Notes: generated by a model from the letters alone, not told the origin. Positions 52,486 through 62,000 are shown, counted from the stretch's first letter. The stretch: DNA of 64,000 bases from an uncultured Shimia sp. (GCF_947498095.1 NZ_CANMJE010000009.1:142531-206530), one strand, 5' to 3'. Program-made: numbers and translations.

Positions 52486-53123
52486 TCCCAAAGCTGGTCA
52501 TATTCGACTGCGACGGTGTCCTCGTCGACACCGAAGGGCCGGTCAATGAGGTTCTTGCCGCCAATCTTAGCCGTCATGGCCTGCCAATAACGCCAGAGCA
52601 TTGTGAAAACCTGTTCATCGGCGGAACCGTTATGGACGTCTTTGACAAAGCCAGACGTCTCGGGGCAAACCTGCCCGACGATTGGATTGAAGGGCTTTAT
52701 ACAGAGGTCCTCGACCGGCTCGAGCAGGGGGCGGCAACCATTCCAGGCGTGCTGGACTTGATTGCCACGCTGGAAGACAGGGGCGTTGCGATCTGGGTGG
52801 CCTCTAACGGGCCTATGCGCAAAATGCGGGTTTCGCTTGGCCCCTCTGGCTTATGGGACCGGTTTGCCGGGCGCATCATGTCACGTGAGCAGTTCACGCC
52901 AAAACCGGCAGCGGATATGCCCTTACACGCGATCCGCGAAACCGGAGCGCCATTGGATCTGAGTGTGATGATCGACGATAGCGCACCAGGATGTCTGTCT
53001 GCACGCAATGCTGGTATCCGCTGTTTGGGCTTTGCCGAGCGCGGCCAGCACGACACACTGGCCGCAGCTGGTGCAGAACCGATAAACTCAATGAATGAAG
53101 CAGCGACCTTGCTGGGGCTTTAG
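52482..53123 (+). CDS. HAD-family phosphatase (phosphoglycolate phosphatase-like)
   Basis: A 213-residue haloacid-dehalogenase hydrolase. VIFDCDGVLVDTEGPVNEV gives the nucleophile Asp pair, VASNGPMRKMRVSL near residue 106 the Ser/Thr motif, and KPAADMPLHAIRETG plus MIDDSAPGCLSARNAG the Lys and acidic motifs. The cap is the alpha-helical type of beta-phosphoglucomutase and phosphoglycolate phosphatase relatives. The substrate cannot be told. It is coupled to rsmD by ATGA and its end overlaps map, on the other strand, by four bases. Confidence 0.9.
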   Translation: MIPKLVIFDCDGVLVDTEGPVNEVLAANLSRHGLPITPEHCENLFIGGTVMDVFDKARRLGANLPDDWIEGLYTEVLDRLEQGAATIPGVLDLIATLEDRGVAIWVASNGPMRKMRVSLGPSGLWDRFAGRIMSREQFTPKPAADMPLHAIRETGAPLDLSVMIDDSAPGCLSARNAGIRCLGFAERGQHDTLAAAGAEPINSMNEAATLLGL

Positions 53124-53950
53124 TAGGTCGGGTGAAACTTACCCGATGGCGAGAGCGTAAAGATCTCGACTCCATCTGCCGTGACACCGACCGAATGCTC
53201 GAACTGCGCGCTGAGGGATTTGTCACGAGTTACGGCCGTCCAGTCATCCGCCAGTACTTTGGTTTCGGGGCGGCCAAGGTTCACCATCGGCTCGATGGTA
53301 AAGAACATGCCTTCTTCCAGCACGGCGCCGGTGCCCGGACGACCATAGTGCAGCACGTTGGGTGGAGAATGGAACACTTGACCCAGACCATGGCCACAGA
53401 AGTCGCGTACGACGGACATGCGGTTGCCTTCCACATAGGTCTGGATGGCGTGACCAATATCGCCAAAAGTGTTGCCGGGTTTGACCGCCTCAATGCCCTT
53501 CATAAGAGAATCATGGGTCACCTGAATCAGGCGCTCGGCCTTACGGTTCAGTTTACCGGCCACATACATACGGCTTGTGTCGCCAAACCAGCCATCGACG
53601 ATCACCGTGACGTCGATGTTCAGAATATCGCCATCTTTCAATTTCTTGTCGCCGGGAATGCCGTGACAGACCACGTGGTTCACACTGATACAGCTGGCGT
53701 GTTTGTAGCCGCGATAGCCAATGGTGGCCGAGGTTGCGCCCGCCGCATCGACCTTTTCCTCGATCATCCGGTCCAGTTCACCCGTTGTTTGACCGGGAAA
53801 GACGTGTTCGGCGATTTCATCAAGAATACGCGCGGCCAGCTCACCGGCCTTGTGCATCCCCGCGAAATCCGCGTCTTCATAAATCCTGATCCCGTCCCGG
53901 GTCTGGCGGCCCTTGCCCATCATCTTGAGCTTGCTCCATAGAAACTTCAT
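53120..53950 (-). CDS. map: Type I methionine aminopeptidase
   Basis: A 276-residue metallopeptidase that removes initiator methionine. The metal ligands are visible in VTVIVDGWFGDTSRMYVAGK (Asp pair), FCGHGLGQVFHSPPNVLHYG (His) and MFFTIEPMVNLG (Glu), with a final Glu near FEHSVGVT. An N-terminal basic extension of about 10 residues (MKFLWSKLKMMGKGR) precedes the usual start, so MMGKGR is an alternative start. It converges with the HAD gene. Confidence 0.95.
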   Translation of the reverse strand: MKFLWSKLKMMGKGRQTRDGIRIYEDADFAGMHKAGELAARILDEIAEHVFPGQTTGELDRMIEEKVDAAGATSATIGYRGYKHASCISVNHVVCHGIPGDKKLKDGDILNIDVTVIVDGWFGDTSRMYVAGKLNRKAERLIQVTHDSLMKGIEAVKPGNTFGDIGHAIQTYVEGNRMSVVRDFCGHGLGQVFHSPPNVLHYGRPGTGAVLEEGMFFTIEPMVNLGRPETKVLADDWTAVTRDKSLSAQFEHSVGVTADGVEIFTLSPSGKFHPTY

Positions 53951-53998
53951 TGCCCGTTATGTAAGCCGGTTTTTCGCCAAGGACCAGAGGCCATGAAA

Positions 53999-54583
53999 TC
54001 ACAGGTCCCTGATCCAGAATTGCAGCGGCTTGGCGGTCTCACCCACTTGATCTATGTCTTTCCAGCGAAACCTGGCGAGCACACCGGGTAGGGGCGCATA
54101 ACCCCGCTTGTGCCAGAACGGATCAAGCGGCGCATAGTCACTGGGCCGCAACGGGTGGTTCGCCGGCCTGACCACCCCACAAAATGCGCTTTTTACATAC
54201 CCATGCGCGCGGGCGTGCTTCTCGCGCTGGTCAAAAAACGCATGTCCAATGCCCAACCCACGAAACTGTGGCAACAGAACAGATTCGGCGCAGTAAAAGA
54301 TGGTGTCGAGGTCCAGCTCGGTTCCGTCAAAAGCTGCACCAAACTCATCCGCATGATCTGAAAGAGGCGCGCCAGTCGACGCGCCAATCAGGCCTTCGCC
54401 GTAAAAAGCCCCAACCAATACCGCGCGATCACTGCTGCGAAAGCTCTGCAAATAGGACCGTTCGTAGGCCAGATCGCCGTCATAAAGGTAAGGAAAAGCC
54501 CGAAACACCGTGATCCGCAACCGCGCTACATCGTCAAGGGCCGCCTCCAGGCCCTCTCCGGTCAAAACACGGCATTCGATCAT
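53999..54583 (-). CDS. GNAT-family N-acetyltransferase
   Basis: A 194-residue GNAT protein. The acetyl-CoA-binding loop is LLPQFRGLGIGHAFFDQREKHA near residue 107, preceded by IGASTGAPLSDHADEF and followed by CGVVRPANHPLRPSDYAPLDPFWHKRGY (in sequence), a Pro-rich C-terminal part shared by a roseobacter-type subgroup. The acceptor is unknown. The ATG overlaps the stop of the NTF2-like gene by four bases, so the pair is one operon. Confidence 0.87.
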   Translation of the reverse strand: MIECRVLTGEGLEAALDDVARLRITVFRAFPYLYDGDLAYERSYLQSFRSSDRAVLVGAFYGEGLIGASTGAPLSDHADEFGAAFDGTELDLDTIFYCAESVLLPQFRGLGIGHAFFDQREKHARAHGYVKSAFCGVVRPANHPLRPSDYAPLDPFWHKRGYAPLPGVLARFRWKDIDQVGETAKPLQFWIRDL

Positions 54584-54975
54584 GACACCTGCCGCATCCA
54601 CTCGGCGAGATTGTAATAGGTCGTGACCCGGGTGATTTTGCCATCCTTCAGAGAAAAGAACCCACCGCCGGGCAAGCGGTAACTCTGCCCCTTTGCCTCA
54701 GGCAGATTTCCATCGGTCTTCAGATAGGTTCCGTTCACCGTGAATTCCGCCGCACCGCGAGTTCCGTCTGCGCTGGCCATCAACACTATATCGGTCAGCT
54801 CTTCCTTGTAGCAGGCGTTCATATGCCCGCAGAAATCCGCGAATGCCTCTTTGCCGCTACGCCGGTCGCCTTCGTTCACATCATGCACAAAGTCCTCTGA
54901 CAAGCAGTCCAGCATGCCTGCCAGATCACCTGCATTAAAAGCGTCATAGTACCGTTGAATCGTGTCTCTGCTCAT
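54580..54975 (-). CDS. NTF2/SnoaL-like protein
   Basis: A 131-residue single-domain protein of the ketosteroid-isomerase-like NTF2 fold: RYYDAFNAGDLAGMLDCLSEDFVHDVNEGDRRSGKEAFADF at residues 9-49 (in sequence), then GAAEFTVNGTYLKTDG and a final FFSLKDGKITRVTTYYNLAEW. Such proteins bind small hydrophobic ligands; no function is assigned. It is translationally coupled to the GNAT gene behind it. Confidence 0.88.
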   Translation of the reverse strand: MSRDTIQRYYDAFNAGDLAGMLDCLSEDFVHDVNEGDRRSGKEAFADFCGHMNACYKEELTDIVLMASADGTRGAAEFTVNGTYLKTDGNLPEAKGQSYRLPGGGFFSLKDGKITRVTTYYNLAEWMRQVS

Positions 54976-55058
54976 CGCACCCTCATGAGTTTCTGCGGGT
55001 CAGAGTAACTTGGAAAACCGAGGCCGCCACGCCGTTTGCGACGCCTTTGACAACAAAA

Positions 55059-55514
55059 TCAGCCGCGCGGATCGCCCCAGCGTTCGGTTAGCCGGGCGAT
55101 GATTTCATCGCGACTTTGTCGATACGCCATGAGCCGTGTCTCGCGGGTCTCGCCCACGCCGCACGGGTCTGAAATGGGCCAATACTCGACCTCAAGGTGG
55201 TAATATCGGGTCAGGTCCTGCACTTCACGGCGTGACGCAGGTGTCAAAGCCACGACCAGATCAAAGGATGACAGGTGGTCACCCCATTTTTCCATCTCTT
55301 CGAAACTGCGCGAGCGGTGGCGCGACAATTCCACGTTCAGTTCTTTGCACACCGCAATGGCAAAGCCGTCAATTTCCAAATCGTTCTTTATCCCGGCAGA
55401 CTGCACATAGGTGTCTGATCCGTAGAACTGCTTCATGATGCCTTCGGCCATCGGCGAGCGCACTGCGTTATGATCGCAGCAGAACAGAACCGATTGAGGA
55501 AGATCCAGACTCAC
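55059..55514 (-). CDS. Low-molecular-weight protein-tyrosine phosphatase family protein
   Basis: A protein of about 151 residues with the phosphate loop CDHNAVRSPMAEG (C-x5-R-S) at residue 13 and the catalytic Asp in YWPISDPCGVG near 120. The family includes tyrosine phosphatases and arsenate reductases. The GTG at 55514 follows GGAG at ten bases and is five bases after the UPF0262 stop. In related genomes infA usually follows here (from memory); in this window the next gene is the NTF2-like one, so the conserved order is broken. Confidence 0.88.
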   Translation of the reverse strand: MSLDLPQSVLFCCDHNAVRSPMAEGIMKQFYGSDTYVQSAGIKNDLEIDGFAIAVCKELNVELSRHRSRSFEEMEKWGDHLSSFDLVVALTPASRREVQDLTRYYHLEVEYWPISDPCGVGETRETRLMAYRQSRDEIIARLTERWGDPRG

Positions 55515-55519
55515 TTGGT

Positions 55520-55999
55520 TCACGCTCCGAAATGCAGCACGCAAATGAGGGTAAACAGGCGCCGCGCGGTGTCGTGATCGATTGTCGCCTTACCTTCCAG
55601 ACGCTCTGCCAAAATGCGCGCGCCCTCGTCATGGATGCCGCGCCTTGCCATGTCGATGGTCTCGATCTGGCTGGGTGGCATGTTCTTCACCGCGTCATAA
55701 TAACTTTCGCAGATCGCCCAGTAGTCTTTCACCACCTGACGGAAAGGCGACAACGACAGGTGAAACTCAGCCGCTTTGTCACCACTTTCAGCCGTCACAT
55801 CAAATACCAGGCGTTTATCGCGGATCGACAAGTCTACGCTAAACGGGCCATCCGGCACCAACCGGTCATCCCGCTTGGGCAAGTCAAAACTGTTCTCTTC
55901 CAGCAGGTCGAACATGGCAACTTTGCGCTCTTGTTCGATCTCTGGCGTCGGAGGCGGGAGATTACGATCGTCGATTTCGATCTTGTTAATACGGGACAT
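55520..55999 (-). CDS. UPF0262 family protein
   Basis: A soluble protein of 159 residues, MSRINKIEIDDRNLPPPTPE..., ending TARRLFTLICVLHFGA. SIRDKRLVFDVTAESGD and FRQVVKDYWAICESYYDAV match UPF0262, a family of unknown function found in alphaproteobacteria. It lies between hisD and the phosphatase in the conserved murA block. Confidence 0.9.
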   Translation of the reverse strand: MSRINKIEIDDRNLPPPTPEIEQERKVAMFDLLEENSFDLPKRDDRLVPDGPFSVDLSIRDKRLVFDVTAESGDKAAEFHLSLSPFRQVVKDYWAICESYYDAVKNMPPSQIETIDMARRGIHDEGARILAERLEGKATIDHDTARRLFTLICVLHFGA

Positions 56000-56066
56000 G
56001 GGACTCTTGCTTACTCTGAATTCCATCCTGACTAGCGGATCAAAGCAAGCGGGGCAACGCCAAGGA

Positions 56067-57368
56067 TCAGTCGTTCAATGCCTTCAAGCGTGCTGTGACG
56101 GACAGGCCATGTGCTTCAAGACTTTCACTGGTTGCCAATGTGGCCGCTGCCGGACCAATCGCGCGCAAGGCTTCGGGCGTCATTTTTGACAGCGTTGTAC
56201 GCTTGAGAAAGTCCATGACACTTAAGCCAGACGAGAACCGCGCGGACCGGGCCGTGGGCAATACGTGGTTTGGCCCGCCAACATAGTCCCCGATGGCCTC
56301 GGGTGTGTATTGGCCAAGGAAAATGGCCCCGGCGTGGGTGATCTGCTCGGACAACCCGTCAGGGTCCGCAACGCAAAGCTCCAAGTGCTCGGGCGCCACA
56401 CGATTGGACAGATCCGCCGCCTGCTGAAGGCTGGACACCACGATGACCGCGCCGTTGTCACGCCAGCTGGCGCCAGCAATGGCACGGCGCTCAAGCGTTT
56501 CCAGCCGCTTGTCCACGGCCTCGCTCACGGCCTGCCCAAAGGCAGCATCATCCGTGATCAGAATAGATTGTGCGCTCTCGTCATGCTCGGCCTGGCTGAG
56601 CAGGTCCAGAGCAATCCAATCTGGGTTGTTGTCTTTGTCAGCAATCACAAGGATTTCGGACGGACCGGCGATCATATCAATGCCGACCTTGCCAAACACC
56701 CGCCGCTTGGCAGCAGCGACGAAGGCATTTCCGGGGCCAGTGATCTTATCAACCGGCGCAATTGTTTCGGTGCCATAGGCCAGCGCGGCCACTGCTTGTG
56801 CGCCGCCAATGCGATAGATCTCATCTACACCCGCCAGCTGTGCGGCAAGCAGGACCAGAGGATTGGCCACGCCATCCGGCGTAGGCACGACAATCGCCAA
56901 ACGCTCAACCCCGGCAACCTTGGCTGGAATCGCGTTCATCAGAACCGAGGACGGATAGGATGCCCGCCCGCCCGGTACGTAAAGCCCCGCGGCTGAAACT
57001 GGTGTCCAGCGCCAGCCCAGCATTGCACCGCTTTCATCCGTCCAGCTTTCATCCGTTGGCATCTGGCGTGCGTGATAGTCCCGAATTCGGTCTGCCGCCA
57101 GTTCAAGGGCTGCGCGATCTTCGTCACTGACCTCGGCACAGAAATCCGCAATCTCCTGAGCGGAGAACGCCAAAGTTTCCTGTGTCAATTCCAGCCGATC
57201 AAACCGCGCCGTCAGATCAAGAACGGCCTGATCGCCGCGCGTACGCACGTCTTCGATGATCTCCGCAACAACGGCATCGACATCCGGGCTGTCTTCGCGC
57301 TTGGCCCCCAAAAGAGCGATAAAGCGATCTTCGAAATCAGGCGCGCTGGCATCAAGAAACTGGGGCAT
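56067..57368 (-). CDS. hisD: Histidinol dehydrogenase
   Basis: A 433-residue zinc and NAD enzyme that oxidises L-histidinol to histidine in two steps. YVPGGRASYPSSVLMNAIPAKVAGV (residues about 125-149), KITGPGNAFVAAAKRRVFG and AEHDESAQSILIT are family motifs, with the catalytic histidines in ANHVLPT-like GGPNHVLPTARSARFSSGLSVMDF near 365. The start at 57368 (MPQFLDAS) has AGGAGAGC upstream. It follows DUF2948 by 134 bases. Other his genes are not in the window. Confidence 0.96.
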   Translation of the reverse strand: MPQFLDASAPDFEDRFIALLGAKREDSPDVDAVVAEIIEDVRTRGDQAVLDLTARFDRLELTQETLAFSAQEIADFCAEVSDEDRAALELAADRIRDYHARQMPTDESWTDESGAMLGWRWTPVSAAGLYVPGGRASYPSSVLMNAIPAKVAGVERLAIVVPTPDGVANPLVLLAAQLAGVDEIYRIGGAQAVAALAYGTETIAPVDKITGPGNAFVAAAKRRVFGKVGIDMIAGPSEILVIADKDNNPDWIALDLLSQAEHDESAQSILITDDAAFGQAVSEAVDKRLETLERRAIAGASWRDNGAVIVVSSLQQAADLSNRVAPEHLELCVADPDGLSEQITHAGAIFLGQYTPEAIGDYVGGPNHVLPTARSARFSSGLSVMDFLKRTTLSKMTPEALRAIGPAAATLATSESLEAHGLSVTARLKALND

Positions 57369-57502
57369 AAAGCTCTCCTTTAGGCGCTCAATACCCTTGC
57401 TGGACACGGGTCTCAACCCCGCAGCCACGGCTTCTTGTGGTTCTTACGTGATGCGGTCGAACAGGTTTGGACCGACCATGGCGTCAGGACAGGCCGCGCA
57501 CC

Positions 57503-57982
57503 TTAATCCTGATGCTGAGGAACTTGCCCCGAGGGGGCCAGATAGGGGCGAGTCACATCTTTCAACGTCACCTCCAGCGCTTCGACTGACAAGCGTATTG
57601 CCCCATCGCCTGCAAGCGTTAGAATCACCTGCCCCGCGCCATCTTCACCGGGTTCGAAACTGACCGAGAGCAGAGACAGGATCGTATCCGCATCACCACG
57701 CTCAACGCCCTGAGACGCGACGGACAAAACCTGATCAACGACCAAGAGAGACTGAACACGTTCCGCAGCTCTGCCGCGCCGCTCGGCGGCAAGTGCGTCT
57801 TCCCAGCGAAAACGGTTCAGCAGCAGAGCAAACCGGCGCTCGCTTGCCCGCCACTGCATCTCGGACGCCGGGAAAATGGCGTCTTGCGCCAATGAGGACA
57901 CAATCTGCAAATCCTCAGCATCTAATGCGCCAAGGTTCAGCGGCTTGTCACCACCATCTTCGAAACGTGCATCCGCTGCCAT
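57503..57982 (-). CDS. DUF2948 family protein
   Basis: A 159-residue protein, [36 protein letters not shown] in sequence, with FALLLNRFRWED near residue 50 and the end LEVTLKDVTRPYLAPSG. This matches DUF2948, an alphaproteobacterial family always close to murA and hisD, with no known function. Its ATG overlaps the murA stop, so it is translated with murA. Confidence 0.9.
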   Translation of the reverse strand: MAADARFEDGGDKPLNLGALDAEDLQIVSSLAQDAIFPASEMQWRASERRFALLLNRFRWEDALAAERRGRAAERVQSLLVVDQVLSVASQGVERGDADTILSLLSVSFEPGEDGAGQVILTLAGDGAIRLSVEALEVTLKDVTRPYLAPSGQVPQHQD

Positions 57983-59247
57983 CAGACTTTTACCCGCTCA
58001 ATATGGGCCCCTAGATTGCCCAGTTTCTCTTCGACGCGCTCATAGCCGCGATCCAAATGATAGACGCGGTTAACAACGGTTTCACCCTCGGCGGCCATCG
58101 CCGCAAGGATCAGCGAGACCGACGCACGCAGATCCGTGGCCATCACAGGCGCACCCTTTAACCGTTCAACACCGTGTACAGTGGCGGTGCCCCCCTGAAC
58201 TTCGATCGAAGCGCCCATGCGGCGCAACTCGGGGGCGTGCATAAAGCGGTTCTCAAAAATCTTCTCTTCCAGAACCGAGGTGCCCTCGGCGGTGCACATC
58301 AGGGCCATCATCTGGGCCTGCAAATCCGTTGGGAAGCCGGGGAAAGGCTCCGTAACAACATCAACCGCTTTAACCCGGCCGTTTTTGCGGGCCACCTTGA
58401 TACCATTGGCGGTTTCTTCGACGTGAATTCCAGCGGCATCCAGTTTCTCGCAAAAGGCGCTGACAAGGTTGATCCGCCCGCCAAGGCATTCGACTTCACC
58501 ACCGCAGATCGCAGGGGCAAGCATGTAAGTGCCCAGCTCAATCCGATCTGTCACAACCGGGTGCGTCGCGCCGTGCAACCGGTCAACACCCTGTACTTCG
58601 ATGCGGCTGGTGCCATCGCCTTCGATCTGGGCCCCCATCGCACGCAGACACGTTGCGAGATCGACAATCTCCGGCTCACGCGCGGCGTTGTTGATGATGG
58701 TGGTCCCTTTGGCCAGTGTGGCTGCCATCAGGATGTTTTCCGTGGCACCGACAGAGGCAAATGTCAGATTGACCTCTGCTCCTTTCAAACCTTTGGGCGC
58801 GGTGGCGTAAAGGTATCCGTCTCGTTGATCGATCTCGGCGCCCAGCGCTTCAAGACCGTGAATGTGCAAGTCCATCGGTCTGTCACCAATGGCGCACCCG
58901 CCAGGCAACGAAACCTCAGCCTGTCCCATCCGCGCCAAGAGTGGCCCGAGAACCAGATTAGACGCGCGCATTTTGCGCACGATGTCGTAATCGGCATGGG
59001 TTGAGTTCAGATCATGGCTCGACATCGCCAGAACTTTGCCGTCCTGCAAACTGCTGACTTCGGCGCCCAAAGACGCCAGCAATTCGCTCATCGTCTTGAT
59101 GTCCGAAAGACGCGGCGCATTGGTCAATGTAAGCGGTTCTTCGCTTAACAATGTGGCCGGCATCAGTGTCAGGCAGGCATTCTTGGCGCCAGCAATCGGA
59201 ATTTGCCCGCTCAACGGGCCATTTCCACGTACAATAATCGAATCCAT
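57982..59247 (-). CDS. murA: UDP-N-acetylglucosamine 1-carboxyvinyltransferase
   Basis: A 421-residue enzyme of the first committed step of peptidoglycan synthesis. The active cysteine that binds fosfomycin is in [21 protein letters not shown] near residue 117, and the Lys-Asn pair is in [18 protein letters not shown] at residues 18-35. [18 protein letters not shown] and [17 protein letters not shown] complete the C-terminal domain. The start overlaps the stop of the 56-residue gene before it. Confidence 0.97.
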   Translation of the reverse strand: MDSIIVRGNGPLSGQIPIAGAKNACLTLMPATLLSEEPLTLTNAPRLSDIKTMSELLASLGAEVSSLQDGKVLAMSSHDLNSTHADYDIVRKMRASNLVLGPLLARMGQAEVSLPGGCAIGDRPMDLHIHGLEALGAEIDQRDGYLYATAPKGLKGAEVNLTFASVGATENILMAATLAKGTTIINNAAREPEIVDLATCLRAMGAQIEGDGTSRIEVQGVDRLHGATHPVVTDRIELGTYMLAPAICGGEVECLGGRINLVSAFCEKLDAAGIHVEETANGIKVARKNGRVKAVDVVTEPFPGFPTDLQAQMMALMCTAEGTSVLEEKIFENRFMHAPELRRMGASIEVQGGTATVHGVERLKGAPVMATDLRASVSLILAAMAAEGETVVNRVYHLDRGYERVEEKLGNLGAHIERVKV

Positions 59248-59417
59248 CAGCTCTGCCCTTTGTCCTGCTCTGTGCCCTTGTTGTCCTCATCCACGGTGGC
59301 ACGTGCGCGGGCCTGAGCCTTGCGACGCCCCATATTTGCCTTGAGAGCTGCCTTGAGCCGCTCTTCCCGTGCATTTGGTTTGGGCTTGTGTTTGTTGGGG
59401 TGCGAATTGCTTTGCAT
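59247..59417 (-). CDS. Small basic protein coupled to murA
   Basis: A 56-residue [23 protein letters not shown]..., rich in Lys, Arg and Ala ([20 protein letters not shown]) with an acidic tail. Its TGA overlaps the ATG of murA (ATGA), indicating translational coupling. Short basic ORFs of this type recur upstream of murA in alphaproteobacteria. AAGGAAAGGTC lies just before the ATG. The function is unknown. Confidence 0.75.
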   Translation of the reverse strand: MQSNSHPNKHKPKPNAREERLKAALKANMGRRKAQARARATVDEDNKGTEQDKGQS

Positions 59418-59505
59418 GACCTTTCCTTACATGAGCCTTAAAAAAGGGTCCAGATTAGGGTTGCAAGGGTCGCACTTTGAGTCTAAATCCCGCGCCACGA
59501 CAGAT

Positions 59506-59580
59506 GCTGTGGTAGCTCAGTGGTAGAGCGCACCCTTGGTAAGGGTGAGGTCGGGAGTTCAATCCTCCCTCACAGCACCA
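59506..59580 (+). tRNA. tRNA-Thr (anticodon GGT)
   Basis: A complete cloverleaf: acceptor GCTGTGG pairs with TCACAGC (including one G-T pair), D-arm GCTC...GAGC, anticodon stem CACCC/GGGTG around the loop TTGGTAA with anticodon GGT, T-arm GGGAG/CTCCC with TTCAATC, and an encoded ACCA end. It decodes ACC/ACT. An AT-richer stretch with a recombinase pseudogene begins immediately after, which suggests that its 3' end served as an integration site. Confidence 0.97.
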
Positions 59581-60252
59581 TTTTCCTAAAAAAATCACAA
59601 TACCCTCAAGCTATTAGAGATTTTGATCGGCTTCATATCCACCCTTTCGTCCACCCAATGAGCCTTGGGCGTGGCAATTTCCCATTTTATGACGAGCAGG
59701 CGGGCCTTTAAGGCAGTTGGAACATAGTCGCCTTTCAAGGCAATTGTTCAGTTACAGAACATTTGGGGTTTCCGGCGCGCCCAACTTCACTTCTATCTTA
59801 GGCGTCATTGCATTCTTCATCCTTATGCTTTTGTTGGTTTTTTTGATTTTAGTACATTTAGGATGCCAGCCCATTTCCACACTGCGCTCCCAATACGGCA
59901 TCAAAGTACGCTAATGCCGTACTGTGACAAACAGATCCGATTCTGATAAACTCGGGCCGGTTCCGTCCTTTGTTTTTCTGCCCGTTATTTCCCGGTATGA
60001 ACCGGGCAACTTCTGTGCGGCGCAACGAGATGTGGCCGCCTTCACCCCGTTTGCCCTCGCGCGCGCGTATTGGTCCCGAAAGGCCAGCCGGTACTTGTAC
60101 AAGATTCCTACCTTTTGGTTTGCCGCTCGCTCGTTTTCGCTTCCGAGATGAAAACTTCTCTGGCGGCCACAAACCTGTCAGATTCGGCAATTATGTCTAA
60201 ATCGGACCGAAGTATTGGCACATCTTCTGCTGCGCCTGAAAGGAAGATTAAA
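59581..60252. other. 672-base gap at the start of the island
   Basis: No convincing gene. A TTG-started 65-codon ORF at 59717-59914 encodes one hydrophobic helix (VIAFFILMLLLVFLILVHLG) but lacks a ribosome site; it may be a degraded remnant. GCCTTTAAGGCAGTT and GCCTTTCAAGGCAATT form a near repeat at about 59703-59748. Composition changes from the neighbouring murA block to visibly more AT-rich sequence. Confidence 0.5.
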
Positions 60253-61227
60253 ATGAAAAAGCTCTTGAGAATTGGGATGGCATCCCTGCTTTTATCAACA
60301 TTTGTAGCGGCTCCTGCAGTGCTGCTCATGACTGCTGACTTTGCTATCGCCAAAAATGGAAATGGCGGTGGGAACGGGAACGGTGGTGGTAATGGTGGCG
60401 GAAACGGCAACGGCAGTGGTAATGGAGCCGATAACGGTAAATCGGGCGGAAAGGGCTTTAGCAAAAGTTCGAGCGCTAATGGTAATCGAGGAAACGGTAA
60501 AGGGAAATCCGGTGGCGGCATATTTGGCGGTGGGCTGAAAGGCGCACTGGGCGTCTTCGGCATCAAAGGAAAGGAAAAAGGTAACACTGGCAAAGCCAAT
60601 GGCAATGCGGCCAAGACTGGAACGAAGACTGTTGGCAAAACAAAAGACCATATGCACCCCAGTAAACTTGGGAAAATCAACGGGATGATTAATTCCAGTG
60701 TGAATGCAAAGCTCGCCCATATCCGTAACGGAAATTACAATGGTACGGTTGGGGTTGCTGCGGCATTGGCGGTCGCTCAGTATAACGCGAGCCAACAGGA
60801 AGCACTTAGTCCGGAGATGGAAGCCTTAGCGGCGGCTGTTGCGCTTATTGGTAGTTATTCTGAAGATGCCAAAGCTGCCCTCGATCCCACAAGTGAAGAA
60901 GCTATTGCGTTAACCGCGGCAGAATCACTGGTTGACACTACAGACTCAACCACGATGGCAGCTTTGGCGGAAGCCCAGGCAGAAGCTCTGGCAGTTGAAC
61001 AAAGCGTGACGGTTGCCCAAGCCGCCGTTCTAGCGAGCTACAAAGAGACCTTAGATCCGACGAGCAGCGAAGCCCAAGATGTGCTGGGCGCTGTGCAAGC
61101 CAGATTTCCTACCGACGCGGAAATAGAAGAAGCTTTATCTGACGGAGAAGAAGCGGGAGCTACCTCTGACGCCACCGTAACGAATGCTTCGGACGAAGAC
61201 ATACAGGAAACGGAAGAAAACGGCTAA
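60253..61227 (+). CDS. Exported Gly/Asn-rich low-complexity protein
   Basis: A 324-residue protein from the ATG behind AGGAAG. A signal peptide (MKKLLRIGMASLLLSTFVAA...FAIA) is followed by about 90 residues of Gly-Asn-Lys-Ser repeats (NGNGGGNGNGGGNGGG), a basic linker, a helical middle (HMHPSKLGKINGMINSSVNAKLAHIRNG) and an acidic Ala-rich C-terminal half with two DPTSxEA repeats. The layout suggests a secreted or surface-attached structural protein. The repeat-containing segment cannot be assigned to a family. It has its own terminator and lies alone in the island next to tRNA-Thr. Confidence 0.78.
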   Translation: MKKLLRIGMASLLLSTFVAAPAVLLMTADFAIAKNGNGGGNGNGGGNGGGNGNGSGNGADNGKSGGKGFSKSSSANGNRGNGKGKSGGGIFGGGLKGALGVFGIKGKEKGNTGKANGNAAKTGTKTVGKTKDHMHPSKLGKINGMINSSVNAKLAHIRNGNYNGTVGVAAALAVAQYNASQQEALSPEMEALAAAVALIGSYSEDAKAALDPTSEEAIALTAAESLVDTTDSTTMAALAEAQAEALAVEQSVTVAQAAVLASYKETLDPTSSEAQDVLGAVQARFPTDAEIEEALSDGEEAGATSDATVTNASDEDIQETEENG

Positions 61228-61313
61228 TATTCAACTGGATCAAGTGTGCGCCGCGTTTTTGCGAGTCTAGTTTTAGAAAATCAGTTCCGACGTGATGTGT
61301 CAGACAACAAATG

Positions 61314-61335
61314 GCGGGGCTTCGGCCTCGCTTTT
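61314..61335 (+). terminator. Terminator of the Gly/Asn-rich gene
   Basis: GCGGGGC-TTCG-GCCTCGC with one G-T pair and a UUCG tetraloop is followed by TTTTCCTTT. It lies 87 bases after the stop. Confidence 0.85.
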
Positions 61336-62000
61336 CCTTTACAATTTCAGCCTACTTACAAGTTCTCTATCATCACATTGATGGCACATCGGGCTTCCCC
61401 CGCTCTTTCCCTTCCATCGCCTTCACGGCCACGTCCTAATTCACCCATGAAGATGCCCCCACTGAAGGGGAGCTTTGCCGAGGGGCATGTTGCCAATTAG
61501 AGCGGCTTGGATACTTGGTGAGTTTCAGGCAAGAAAAGCCCCGCCTCTGGGGGAGACGGGGCGCACTTATTTGAAATGCTTCACAAGGCCAAAAGGACAC
61601 CGGCCATGATGTAACTTAACTAGGGAGCATGTCGTGAGTATGACGAGAATAAGAAGAACCCCGCTCGGGTGGGTCTGTAGGCCTATTTGTCCTTTTTAGG
61701 GACAATGATATACCCGCTGGCATGACAGGTTTCATGATGGCGCAACTTTACTCTTGCCTAGTGGGGTTGACGTTAGTTTGCTTCGGCATTTGCTTTTAAA
61801 GAAGTCTAACCAAGGTGGCTGCTTGTGCTTTTGGCGTTCTGGTTTTTTTGAGATTTGCTTTCGAAAACTTGGCGTAAATACGCAGCCGCTAAAGACGATT
61901 GGAGTTGGCCTCGTTCGAGTTTCTACGAAGGACAGGCATATGTGATTAGGGTAAGCTTGGGGCAGGAGGCGCGGGCCAAATCGAGACAAAGGAAATCGAT
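61336..62000. other. 665-base gap upstream of the recombinase pseudogene
   Basis: I see no supported gene here. A stem GCCCCG..CTC/GAG..CGGGGC at 61538-61562 is followed on the minus strand by TTTTCTT, so it could end a leftward transcript, but no leftward gene is found to its right. TTGTCC/GGACAA forms a small hairpin near 61688-61706. The ribosome site AAAGGA for the recombinase lies at its right end. Confidence 0.5.
61538..61562 (-). terminator. Orphan minus-strand terminator
   Basis: Interrupted 9-bp stem with a five-base loop and a T-rich tail on the minus strand. No minus-strand gene was found upstream of it, so it may belong to a small RNA or to a lost gene. Confidence 0.45.

Noticed and set aside
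60070..60252. In-frame extension of the Gly/Asn-rich protein upstream of 60253
   Set aside because: The signal peptide begins at MKKLLRIG behind AGGAAG; the extension would bury it.
60361..60500. Short repeats in the Gly/Asn-rich gene as a possible CRISPR array
   Set aside because: Repeat units are irregular, only a few codons long and in frame with coding sequence; there are no unique spacers of constant length.
61246..61500. 84-codon ORF after the Gly/Asn-rich gene
   Set aside because: It spans the UUCG terminator of the preceding gene, lacks a ribosome site, and has no recognisable feature.
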